Shown here: positions 1 to 5,374 of the stretch, piece after piece
Position numbering within the stretch: position 1 is the first letter of the stretch
How the letters are laid out: each line of letters opens with the position of its first letter
DNA from: Terriglobia bacterium
GTDB taxonomy: Bacteria; Acidobacteriota; Terriglobia; UBA7540
Length of the DNA: 6,581 nt
Assembly (NCBI GenBank): GCA_030040295.1
Contig: JASHTZ010000629.1
Location: 1-6,581 of the forward strand
Reading direction: 5' to 3'
Position numbers and translations under genes: made by a program
The notes under the pieces: model-generated
Seen by the model: the letters and a program-made list of their open reading frames with translations, nothing else
Database searches by the model: none
What the model was told of the DNA's origin: nothing

Positions 1-585
1 ATGGAGGAATTTTTCGGCGTCGTCCCCTGCACGCTGATGAGCATGATGTCCAACAACCTGATGCCCAGCGCCTGCGAAACGGACATGATCGGCATGATCG
101 GCATGTACGTGCTGCAACTCGCCGCCGGCGAGCCCAGCGCCATCGTGGATTGGAACAACAATTACGGCGAAGATCCGGACAAGGCGGTGATCTTCCACTG
201 CTCGAACCTGCCCAAGCACTTTTTTGAAGACTTCAAAATGGATTTTCAGGAAATCATCGCGGGCTCGGTGGGCAAGGCCAATACTTTTGGAACCGTGGTG
301 GGCACGCTGAAGGCCGGCCCGCTGACGTATTGCCGCGTTTCGACGGACGACCTGCACGGCAAGCTGCGCGCCTATTGCGGCGAGGGCGAAATCACCTCCG
401 ACAAACTGCAAAGCTTCGGCGGCTACGGTGTGGTGAAAATCCCCGGCCTCCAGGCGCTCCTTCAATACGTCTGCAAGCACGGATACGAACATCACGTGGC
501 GGTAAATCGCAGCCATTATGGCCGCGCCGTTGCTGATGCTTTGGGAAATTACAAGGGCTGGGAAATCCACCATCACGGAGCATAA
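1..585 (+). CDS. L-fucose/L-arabinose isomerase-family sugar isomerase, C-terminal part (5' truncated by window)
   Basis: The 194 visible residues match the C-terminal half of the FucI/AraA-type aldose-ketose isomerases, cytoplasmic metal-dependent enzymes that interconvert sugars such as L-fucose and L-fuculose. Recognisable blocks are SMMSNNLMPSACE (residues 14-26), DWNNNYG (50-56), IIAGSVGKANTFGT, RVSTDD, FGGYGVVKIPGLQ and YEHHVAVN (162-169). Glu26 and Asp50 are 24 residues apart, the same spacing as the Mn ligands Glu337 and Asp361 of E. coli FucI. His164 or His165 is the likely third ligand. All three metal ligands therefore appear present. Whole family members run to roughly 450-600 residues, so the ATG at base 1 is almost certainly an internal methionine and the N-terminal domains lie outside the window. 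The sequence belongs to the broad 'fucose isomerase-like' group rather than to classical FucI, and the true substrate cannot be read from it. No convincing terminator follows the TAA at 583-585. Confidence 0.85.
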   Translation: MEEFFGVVPCTLMSMMSNNLMPSACETDMIGMIGMYVLQLAAGEPSAIVDWNNNYGEDPDKAVIFHCSNLPKHFFEDFKMDFQEIIAGSVGKANTFGTVVGTLKAGPLTYCRVSTDDLHGKLRAYCGEGEITSDKLQSFGGYGVVKIPGLQALLQYVCKHGYEHHVAVNRSHYGRAVADALGNYKGWEIHHHGA

Positions 586-659
586 CCGGGTCGATTTGCT
601 TTTTGGTTTTTCCGGTGATAAGCTTATTTTCTGCCTAATTCGTCTTGGAGATCGTTCTT

Positions 660-860
660 ATGCAAAGTTGTTATCCGCTTACCCGTTGTCCTTCCTGCAA
701 AAAGGCTTTCCGAATGGAAATCTCGCGATTAGCCAGCCTGCCGCCGAATTTGGGGCAGGCAGTGTGTCCGCACTGCGGAGGGAAGTTCCAGCGTTTTGAC
801 CCCCAGTATTTAAAGGGGGCGGCCGCGCGAATCCATGACCCTCGCGCCACTGCTCAATAA
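660..860 (+). CDS. Small zinc-ribbon protein (MJ0042-like zinc finger), 66 aa
   Basis: A 66-residue cytoplasmic protein built around two CxxC knuckles: RCPSCKKAF near residues 9-17 and VCPHCGGKF about 24 residues later. This is the layout of the MJ0042/zinc-ribbon-5 family, where four cysteines hold one zinc ion. In many proteins that finger sits at the N-terminus of a longer membrane protein; here it is almost the whole protein, followed by about 20 polar residues. The ATG at 660 is preferred over the in-frame TTG at 645 because GGAG at 647-650 lies 9 nt upstream of the ATG. The gene ends 66 nt before the next same-strand gene, so co-transcription is plausible. No partner or nucleic-acid target can be deduced. 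The four cysteines and well-placed Shine-Dalgarno make a real gene likely despite its size. Confidence 0.7.
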   Translation: MQSCYPLTRCPSCKKAFRMEISRLASLPPNLGQAVCPHCGGKFQRFDPQYLKGAAARIHDPRATAQ

Positions 861-915
861 GGCTGAGAGATTTCCGATAGGCCCTTGCACCCTTTTTGCC
901 TTCCACTGAATCACT

Positions 916-929
916 GGAGGGGAAGTTTG
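916..929 (+). promoter_or_regulatory. Shine-Dalgarno GGAGG before a TTG start
   Basis: GGAGG at 916-920 ends 6 nt before the in-frame TTG at 927-929. This is the best ribosome-binding site in front of the membrane-protein frame. It favours TTG 927 over the TTG at 885, the ATG at 948 (only a few G residues, placed directly against the codon) and the ATG at 1041. Confidence 0.55.
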
Positions 930-1541
930 TGGTTCGGGCCAACGGGGATGCAAAAAGATTTCGCAAATCCTGTGAAATATTGTTGCGGTCGGGAGAAGCG
1001 CCGAAGCGCGGCCACTCCGCTTGAGGGATTCCCTGCTCGAATGGGAAGAGGGTCCGAAAGATCGGCCCCGCCAAACTTTTCGAGCGGCGGCGGTGCTCCC
1101 TGGCGAGTCATCGGGGTTCAACTCGTCTTTATTGTTGGGCTTATCGTCTTCTTTACGCTTTATCTTCCCCATCGCGCGCGTGTACTGGCTCAACGTGCGG
1201 TTATCAACCGCGAGCAGAAGATCAACGATTTCTTTCACAAATCAGTGGTGGTCGACTCGACGCTCCAAATTTCCGTCCCCATAGACGGTGATGTTGTGAC
1301 AAGGCACCCGCAAAAGCTAATCGGGTCCCTTTCGCCCCAGGGCGTCGAATCTCAACTTGGCGCGCCGACCATTTCCACCACGGACTTCCGTGGAGGCGAG
1401 CACTTGACGTGGATGGGAACTACCCACAAACTCGTCGCTTCCTTCACTAATGGCAGCCTCTATTGCCTTACACTTGAGGACCGCACGACCGGACACGGCG
1501 TGATGGTCTATCAGTCTCCCGATTCCTGGCACCCTTATTGA
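927..1541 (+). CDS. Single-pass membrane protein with BamE/SmpA-like C-terminal domain, about 204 aa
   Basis: I do not recognise a named family for the whole protein. From TTG 927 it has a basic, low-complexity N-terminal stretch (residues 1-60, with a Cys-Cys pair at 19-20), one strong transmembrane helix at 61-80, a basic juxtamembrane segment (HRARVLAQR, 82-90) and a soluble C-terminal part. Residues 138-185 (VESQLGAP, then a short Gly-containing turn, a W/Y strand LTWMG, then LVASFTNGSLYCLTLED) follow the pattern of BamE/SmpA/OmlA-like domains: a helix ending LGxP, then strands with W-x-G and F-x-x-G. That assignment is by pattern only. Charges flank both sides of the helix, so the topology is ambiguous. 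The N-terminal 38 residues look unlike folded protein, and a later start (ATG 1041) is possible. The gene runs with the upstream zinc-ribbon gene and converges on the HD-GYP gene. Confidence 0.6.
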   Translation: MWFGPTGMQKDFANPVKYCCGREKRRSAATPLEGFPARMGRGSERSAPPNFSSGGGAPWRVIGVQLVFIVGLIVFFTLYLPHRARVLAQRAVINREQKINDFFHKSVVVDSTLQISVPIDGDVVTRHPQKLIGSLSPQGVESQLGAPTISTTDFRGGEHLTWMGTTHKLVASFTNGSLYCLTLEDRTTGHGVMVYQSPDSWHPY

Positions 1542-1546
1542 AACAT

Positions 1547-1588
1547 GGCAGTTGGCGGCAGGCAGTTGGCAGTAAGCTGCTGGCAGTC
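1547..1588 (+). repeat. Degenerate heptad tandem repeat, consensus GGCAGTT, 6 units
   Basis: Six consecutive 7-nt units match GGCAGTT at 7, 4, 7, 6, 4 and 6 of 7 positions. The array starts 5 nt after the TGA of the membrane-protein gene and lies in the 98-bp gap between two convergent genes. A small 5-bp hairpin (GCTGG 1579-1583 with CCAGC 1590-1594) overlaps its end. Confidence 0.65.
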
Positions 1589-1636
1589 ACCAGCGCCCGC
1601 CGAATCTTGCCGCCAACAACGAATAACCCGCCACCG

Positions 1637-1653
1637 CCGCTAATCTTTAGCGG
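1637..1653. other. Perfect 7-bp hairpin over the HD-GYP stop codon
   Basis: CCGCTAA (1637-1643) and TTAGCGG (1647-1653) form a perfect 7-bp stem with a 3-nt loop; a G-T pair extends it by one. It contains the TAG stop of the minus-strand HD-GYP gene (1640-1642). No T-run follows on the minus strand, so it is not a classic intrinsic terminator. It could still protect the 3' end of the transcript or slow polymerase. Confidence 0.45.
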
Positions 1654-3562
1654 TGAGGAGGTAAATCTTCGCTTCAGTGAAGAGGTTGAACAACACCGGA
1701 TCGAGAAGTTTGGATTTCACTTCATCGCCAATGATGGTGAGGGCGCGCTCCACGGGAACCGCGCGCTTATAGGGGCGGTCGCGCGCCGTGAGCGCGTCGT
1801 AGATGTCGGAAATAGTCATCATTTTTGACTGAAAGGGAATATCTTCCGACTTCATATGGTAGGGATATCCCGAGCCGTCGAGTTTTTCGTGATGCGCCCG
1901 CGCGATCTCGGGAATGCGCTTCAGTTCCTTGGTCCAGGGAATCTGGCTCAGGAACCGGAAGCTGTGAATGACGTGCGATTCGATTTGCAGCCGCTCATCA
2001 GGATTCAGGCTGCCTTTGGTGATGGAGAGGAGCTGCAACTCCTCCTGAGTGAGCAGCAGCTCCGACGGACCCGAGGGGTCCTGGAAACTCCAGCCTGCAA
2101 TCGCATGAAGGTTTTGCGAGGTTTTTTCCGGAAGTACCGTCGGCTCATTGGCTTGAAGGATGTCCTGAAGGAATTCATCCAGGTGGGCCAACTCGCGATT
2201 CATTCCCCCTTCGATGAGAGAGAAGCATTGTTCGTAACCCTGATTACCGTTGCGCAGCACGTGGTCAAGCTTTTTTCGGAGCGACTCCAGCTCCAGCGAT
2301 TTTCGAATGTACTGAAAGCGTTTCTGGATGAGCTCGAGCTGCGGCGGATAGAGCTTCTTGGCCTTTACCAGCACTTCTTCGCGCACGCCGACCTTGCCGA
2401 AATCGTGCAGAATCGAGGCGTAACGAATCTCGCGGATGTCCTCGCGGGTGAAGTGAATGTCCTTGTAAGGGCCGGAATCGAGACGATCCACGGTCTCCGC
2501 CAGCGCCACGGTGAGCTTGGCGACGCGTTCCGAGTGTCCGAAGGTGGTGGGGTCTCGTGATTCAATGGCCGTCACCGAGGCGCGCACAAAGCCTTCAAAC
2601 AGCTTCTCAATGTCGCCGTAGAGCAGGTTATTCTCAAGCGCCACTGCCGCCTGGCTGGCGAGCGAAGAGGCTAAGTCCTGGTTTTGCTGCGAAAACGGGC
2701 ACACTTCTTCCCTCACCATTTTGGGCGAGGTCAACTTTACCGCGGGGTGCGTTTTGGAATTGATAAGTTGAAGCACTCCAATCACTTCGTCCTTCTGATT
2801 CTTCATGGGAAGGACCAGCATGGACTTGGTGCGATAGCCGAACTTGCGGTCGAAGTCCCGATTCAGCCGGAAAGGCAGGTTGCGGATGCGGTAAGCGTCC
2901 TTGATGTTCAGGATTTGCCCGGTGGCGGCAGCGTAGCCCGCGATGCTGTGCGTATCAATGGGCATGGTGAACTGGCGGAAGGGGACGGAATGGCTGTCAT
3001 TCTGCGTGAGCTTGAAAACCAGATGCTTGCCTGCGCCCTCCTCCTCCACTAGATAAAGCGAACCTGCATCGGCGGAGGTGATTTCGCGGCTCTTGCTCAG
3101 GATCGATTCCAGCAAGGAATCGGTATTGCGCTCGGTGGAAAGCGCCACGCCGATTTTGTTGAGTGTTTCAAGGTCGGAGACAGCCCGTTTCAATTCGTTG
3201 CGGGTGCGGTGGTGCGCGTCCTGCGCGCGAAGGTTCTCAAATGCCTGCTCGACGGTCTTTTTCAGAACCAGACCCGGCACCTCGCAGGGAAGGACGGCAA
3301 AGACCTGCGCTTGCAGTTTGGAAGGGGGGCGCGCCTTTTCATCCAGCAGGTAGATGATTCGCCAGGCATCGGATTTCGGCGCCGCGGCGTGCAATCGATT
3401 CAGGTCGCCCTGGCTCGCGTCCGCCACCAGCACCGCGGGGAATTTCCATTCAGGCAGGGCATTGCCATTCCGCTGGATGGAAATCAGCCGGTACAGCTTG
3501 CTCAGGCGTCGCAGGCCAGCCTCAACCGTGCAAGGTTCGAAATAGTAAAGGTTTAAGGGCAT
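1640..3562 (-). CDS. GAF/HD-GYP cyclic-di-GMP phosphodiesterase with receiver-like N-terminus
   Basis: Cytoplasmic signalling enzyme expected to hydrolyse cyclic di-GMP. Numbering is from the upstream TTG at 3592 (650 aa); from ATG 3562 it is 640 aa. Residues 14-120 look like a receiver fold (strands LYYF, FPAVLVAD, WRIIYLL, VFAVLP) without the usual Thr/Ser and Lys, so probably not phosphorylated. A helical linker (125-145) leads to a GAF domain (about 145-325: LNKIGVALSTERN, DAGSLYLVEEE, SIAGYAAATGQILNI, MLVLPMKNQKDEVIGVLQLINS). The HD-GYP domain (about 330-645) shows E344, H353 (GHSERVAKL), HD 396-397 with K400, H540, HHEKLDGSGYP (567-577) and D596 (ISDIYDALTARDRPYKRA). All expected metal ligands are there. 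HD to GYP spans about 179 residues, where about 65 is usual, so an extra helical segment is inserted (about 412-524). Start is uncertain: TTG 3592 has no spaced ribosome site; GTG 3580 and ATG 3562 are alternatives. Cyclic-di-GMP specificity is inferred from the family. Confidence 0.88.
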   Translation of the reverse strand: MPLNLYYFEPCTVEAGLRRLSKLYRLISIQRNGNALPEWKFPAVLVADASQGDLNRLHAAAPKSDAWRIIYLLDEKARPPSKLQAQVFAVLPCEVPGLVLKKTVEQAFENLRAQDAHHRTRNELKRAVSDLETLNKIGVALSTERNTDSLLESILSKSREITSADAGSLYLVEEEGAGKHLVFKLTQNDSHSVPFRQFTMPIDTHSIAGYAAATGQILNIKDAYRIRNLPFRLNRDFDRKFGYRTKSMLVLPMKNQKDEVIGVLQLINSKTHPAVKLTSPKMVREEVCPFSQQNQDLASSLASQAAVALENNLLYGDIEKLFEGFVRASVTAIESRDPTTFGHSERVAKLTVALAETVDRLDSGPYKDIHFTREDIREIRYASILHDFGKVGVREEVLVKAKKLYPPQLELIQKRFQYIRKSLELESLRKKLDHVLRNGNQGYEQCFSLIEGGMNRELAHLDEFLQDILQANEPTVLPEKTSQNLHAIAGWSFQDPSGPSELLLTQEELQLLSITKGSLNPDERLQIESHVIHSFRFLSQIPWTKELKRIPEIARAHHEKLDGSGYPYHMKSEDIPFQSKMMTISDIYDALTARDRPYKRAVPVERALTIIGDEVKSKLLDPVLFNLFTEAKIYLLTAKD

Positions 3563-3752
3563 TGACTTGCAGCATTCCACCGGCCGGAGCAACCTCTGTG
3601 TTGCTCCATCCGCTCAGGAGCCAGCCAGCCCCCCGGCCCGTGATTAAATGCGGAGGTCTTTCCCGACGCGCCCCCACATTTTAACACCTTAACACTATAG
3701 CTGCGAGTTTATCTCGGCCTAAGAGCTTGGAACTCAAGCGGCAATTCAGTGT

Positions 3753-3788
3753 GGACAATTTTCGCGGCACCTTCGTGACAGATTGTCC
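3753..3788. repeat. 7-bp inverted repeat GGACAAT/ATTGTCC, 22-nt spacer
   Basis: GGACAAT at 3753-3759 is the exact reverse complement of ATTGTCC at 3782-3788, with 22 nt between the arms. The spacer holds GGCACCTTCGTG (3766-3777), which recurs with one change at 3849-3860. It could be an operator, a large-loop hairpin or a relic of an insertion-sequence end; the sequence does not decide. Confidence 0.4.
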
Positions 3789-3802
3789 GTCCGATGTTCG
3801 CT

Positions 3803-3821
3803 CCCACCTGTGTTCAGTGGG
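3803..3821. repeat. Short hairpin CCCACCTG-TGTT-CAGTGGG
   Basis: A 7-bp stem with one bulged C and a TGTT loop, followed at 3825-3830 by the palindrome TACGTA. It lies within the repeat-rich stretch between the divergent genes. Its stem is short, and it has no following T-run, so I do not call it a terminator. Confidence 0.35.
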
Positions 3822-3829
3822 TACTACGT

Positions 3830-3862
3830 ACCTCAGTGCCAGAGCCAAGGCACCTCCGTGCC
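3830..3862. repeat. Direct repeat ACCTCnGTGCC, two copies 22 bp apart
   Basis: ACCTCAGTGCC (3830-3840) and ACCTCCGTGCC (3852-3862) agree at 10 of 11 positions and are spaced by 22 bp, about two DNA helical turns, as expected for paired protein sites on one face. Between them GGCAC (3849-3853) can pair with GTGCC on either side (3836-3840 or 3858-3862), giving two mutually exclusive hairpins. A third, weaker copy, ACCTTCGTGAC, lies at 3769-3779. Confidence 0.4.
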
Positions 3863-3962
3863 ATAGCGAAGCACTCGCCGCGGCGGTTATGATGCCCGTG
3901 TTATTCAGCAGTAACCCTTACAGACATTTTTGAATCTAAGTAAGCGGGTGAAGGAAAGAAAA

Positions 3963-3968
3963 GAAGGA
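3963..3968 (+). promoter_or_regulatory. Ribosome-binding site GAAGGA/AAGGAG deciding a GTG start
   Basis: A purine-rich tract ends in AAGGAG within 3963-3969, about 9-10 nt before the GTG at 3979. It supports GTG as the start of the small membrane protein; no ATG in that frame occurs before residue 31. Confidence 0.6.
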
Positions 3969-3978
3969 GATAGCAACC

Positions 3979-4278
3979 GTGTTAGGCGCAATTGTAGTGA
4001 CCATCTTTACTGCTTTCTTGAAGTTAGCGTTGCTGGCCGGATCAGTTTTCTACGCGGCGCTGGTTTTGATGAGTTACCAAACCGAGGGCCTCAAGGCTCG
4101 TCCGCACGTCGATTGGAACGACCCGCCGCACGCCCTTGAGCGTTTGTCCGTTTGGGCCGGCGTTGAAACCTTGGCCTTCAGCTTGAAAGCGGGGAAGAAG
4201 ATCTTCGCAATGTTGTCTGAAGCCTCGGCGGAAGTCGGCGAGTGGTTCCTCGACCACCGCCATCGTGAATCGCACTGA
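3979..4278 (+). CDS. Small single-pass membrane protein of unknown function, 99 aa
   Basis: I do not recognise this protein. Residues 4-32 form one strongly hydrophobic helix (IVVTIFTAFLKLALLAGSVF onwards, with a lone Lys15 in it). A short polar hinge with RPHVDWNDPP (41-50) follows, then a predicted amphipathic helix at about 52-92 and a His/Arg-rich end. The start is a GTG with a good AAGGAG ribosome site. It is monocistronic here: divergent from the HD-GYP gene and convergent with xerC. The long amphipathic tail suggests a membrane-surface or oligomerising role, which is inference only. The clear ribosome site, the helix and the proper stop support a real gene. Confidence 0.65.
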   Translation: MLGAIVVTIFTAFLKLALLAGSVFYAALVLMSYQTEGLKARPHVDWNDPPHALERLSVWAGVETLAFSLKAGKKIFAMLSEASAEVGEWFLDHRHRESH

Positions 4279-4293
4279 GCAGGATTGGTAAGA

Positions 4294-4321
4294 AGGATTC
4301 AGGCCCTGGGATTCAGGATTC
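4294..4321 (+). repeat. Degenerate heptad tandem repeat, consensus AGGATTC, 4 units (sense +)
   Basis: Four consecutive 7-nt units match AGGATTC at 7, 3, 6 and 7 of 7 positions. The array starts 15 nt after the TGA of the small membrane gene; an isolated AGGATTG also sits at 4281-4287. The same word recurs on the opposite strand at 4382-4409. Confidence 0.6.
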
Positions 4322-4381
4322 AACAACCAAAGTATGCCTGCTCACCGCAAGGACTATAAGTTCCCGCACACGGTCTGACCT

Positions 4382-4409
4382 TAATCATCAATCCTAAGCC
4401 CTGATTCCT
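4382..4409 (-). repeat. Degenerate heptad tandem repeat, consensus AGGATTC, 4 units (sense -)
   Basis: Read on the minus strand, four consecutive 7-nt units match AGGATTC at 6, 4, 6 and 5 of 7 positions. The first unit begins inside the TAG stop of xerC. With the array at 4294-4321 it forms an imperfect inverted repeat: 4294-4313 and the reverse complement of 4390-4409 agree at 16 of 20 positions, with a 76-nt loop. Confidence 0.55.
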
Positions 4410-5322
4410 ACGCCTTCGGATGCGTCTTGTCGTAAACTTCCATCAAATGCTTGATTGAGACCTGCGTGTATTTCTGCGTCGTGGCCAAGCTGCGGTGTCC
4501 GAGCATTTCCTGAATGGCTCGCAGGTCGGCGCCTTCGGTGAGCAGGTGGGAAGCGAAGGCGTGGCGCATGGAGTGCGGGCTCACTTTCACCTGCGGACCA
4601 AAAGCCTTCACGTATTTCTTCAGCAGGCGATCGACGGAGCGCGTAGTCAGACGCTCACCATGTGCGTTCAGAAAGAGCGCCGTTTCGCCGCGCCGCTTTG
4701 CCTCCATTAATATCCTCTCACGCACGGGCAGGTAGTCATTCAACGCTCCCGCGGCCTTTGAGCCGAACGGCACGATGCGCTCCTTGCGCCCCTTGCCGCG
4801 CACCAGCAGCATGCTGTCGCCAAAACTCACGCTGCGCAGGTCGAGTCCGGTCAGCTCGCTCACGCGCAACCCGGAGGCGTAGAGCAATTCCAGAATGGCG
4901 CGATCGCGGCGCATCATTGGCGCACCATCCGCTGTGGCTTTGGCCACGCCATCCAGAAACGTATTGATCTCCTCCTCCGTCATGATGCGCGGCAGTTTCT
5001 TTTCAAGCTTGGGGGTTGAAACCGTCGCCGCCGGATTCGCCGCCAGCACGCCATCCCGGGCCAGAAACTTGTAAAATGCCCGCACCGCAGCCAGCTTCCG
5101 ACCGATCGAGGATTTCTTCTTCTCGCGCTCGAAGAGATGCGCCAAGAAACCGCGAATGCGCAGTGCATCGACGGCTTGCAGGTCAATGACGGCATCAGCA
5201 TTCCCGCCCTTCAAGAAGTCGCGAAATTGCAGGAGGTCGCTCTGATAGTTGCGAATCGTATGCGGCGAGGCATTGCGCTCGTAGCGGAGATACGTCATAT
5301 AGCGGTCGATCAAGTCGTCCAT
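4408..5322 (-). CDS. xerC: Tyrosine recombinase XerC/XerD
   Basis: Site-specific tyrosine recombinase that resolves chromosome dimers at dif during cell division, usually with a partner Xer protein and FtsK. At 304 residues it has the usual family length (E. coli XerC 298). Residues 1-100 are the N-terminal SAM-like core-binding domain (DDLIDRYMTYLRYERNAS, then HTIRNYQSDLLQF). The catalytic domain follows. All active-site residues are visible: R153 (GLRVSEL), K177 (RGKGRKERIVP), H250 and R253 (HSMRHAFASHL), H276 (LGHRSLATTQ) and nucleophile Y285 (KYTQ). The spacings R-K 24, H-R 3, R-H 23 and H-Y 9 equal those of E. coli XerC. ATG 5322 is preferred over the in-frame TTG 5343, because GGAAG at 5334-5330 lies 7 nt upstream and the extra residues fall in repeat DNA. 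It sits 52 nt after trmFO on the same strand, likely one operon. XerC versus XerD naming is uncertain. Confidence 0.92.
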   Translation of the reverse strand: MDDLIDRYMTYLRYERNASPHTIRNYQSDLLQFRDFLKGGNADAVIDLQAVDALRIRGFLAHLFEREKKKSSIGRKLAAVRAFYKFLARDGVLAANPAATVSTPKLEKKLPRIMTEEEINTFLDGVAKATADGAPMMRRDRAILELLYASGLRVSELTGLDLRSVSFGDSMLLVRGKGRKERIVPFGSKAAGALNDYLPVRERILMEAKRRGETALFLNAHGERLTTRSVDRLLKKYVKAFGPQVKVSPHSMRHAFASHLLTEGADLRAIQEMLGHRSLATTQKYTQVSIKHLMEVYDKTHPKA

Positions 5323-5333
5323 GCGAGTGCTTC

Positions 5334-5361
5334 CGAAACTCAAAATTCGAAACTGGAAACT
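5334..5361 (-). repeat. Degenerate heptad tandem repeat, consensus AGTTTCG, 4 units
   Basis: Read on the minus strand, four consecutive 7-nt units match AGTTTCG at 6, 7, 5 and 7 of 7 positions. The array fills most of the 52-bp gap between trmFO and xerC, starting 13 nt after the trmFO stop and ending at the xerC ribosome site. Confidence 0.6.
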
Positions 5362-5374
5362 CGTATCGGTTTGC

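Larger units (their letters stand above)
3593..3978. other. Gene-poor divergent intergenic region, about 390 bp
   Basis: This stretch lies between the divergent HD-GYP and small membrane-protein genes and should hold both promoters. The plus-strand frame 3727-3933 starts with TTG, has no ribosome site and resembles nothing I know, so I do not call it a gene. An A+T-rich patch at 3679-3700 with a near-repeat of TTAACACC/TTAACACT is the likeliest promoter zone for the HD-GYP gene, but I could not identify clean -35/-10 pairs. The segment 3753-3862 is rich in inverted and direct repeats, listed separately. Confidence 0.5.

Noticed and set aside
584..616. ACCGG/CCGGT pairing after the isomerase stop as a terminator
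   Set aside because: Only 5 bp with a loop of more than 20 nt; the T-rich tract lies in the loop rather than after the stem.
810..1238. Minus-strand open frame of 142 codons opposite the zinc-ribbon and membrane genes
   Set aside because: Low-complexity, Ser/Pro/Arg-rich with no domain; the plus-strand frame has a membrane helix and a ribosome site.
1856..2560. Plus-strand open frame of 234 codons opposite the HD-GYP gene
   Set aside because: Antisense to the conserved catalytic domain; no known family pattern.
3680..3720. Possible minus-strand promoter with TATAGT or TAAAAT as -10
   Set aside because: No acceptable -35 hexamer at 16-18 nt for either candidate; kept only as the likely promoter zone in the intergenic entry.
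3727..3933. Plus-strand open frame of 68 codons upstream of the small membrane gene
   Set aside because: TTG start, no ribosome site, composition unlike protein, and it runs through the nested repeats.
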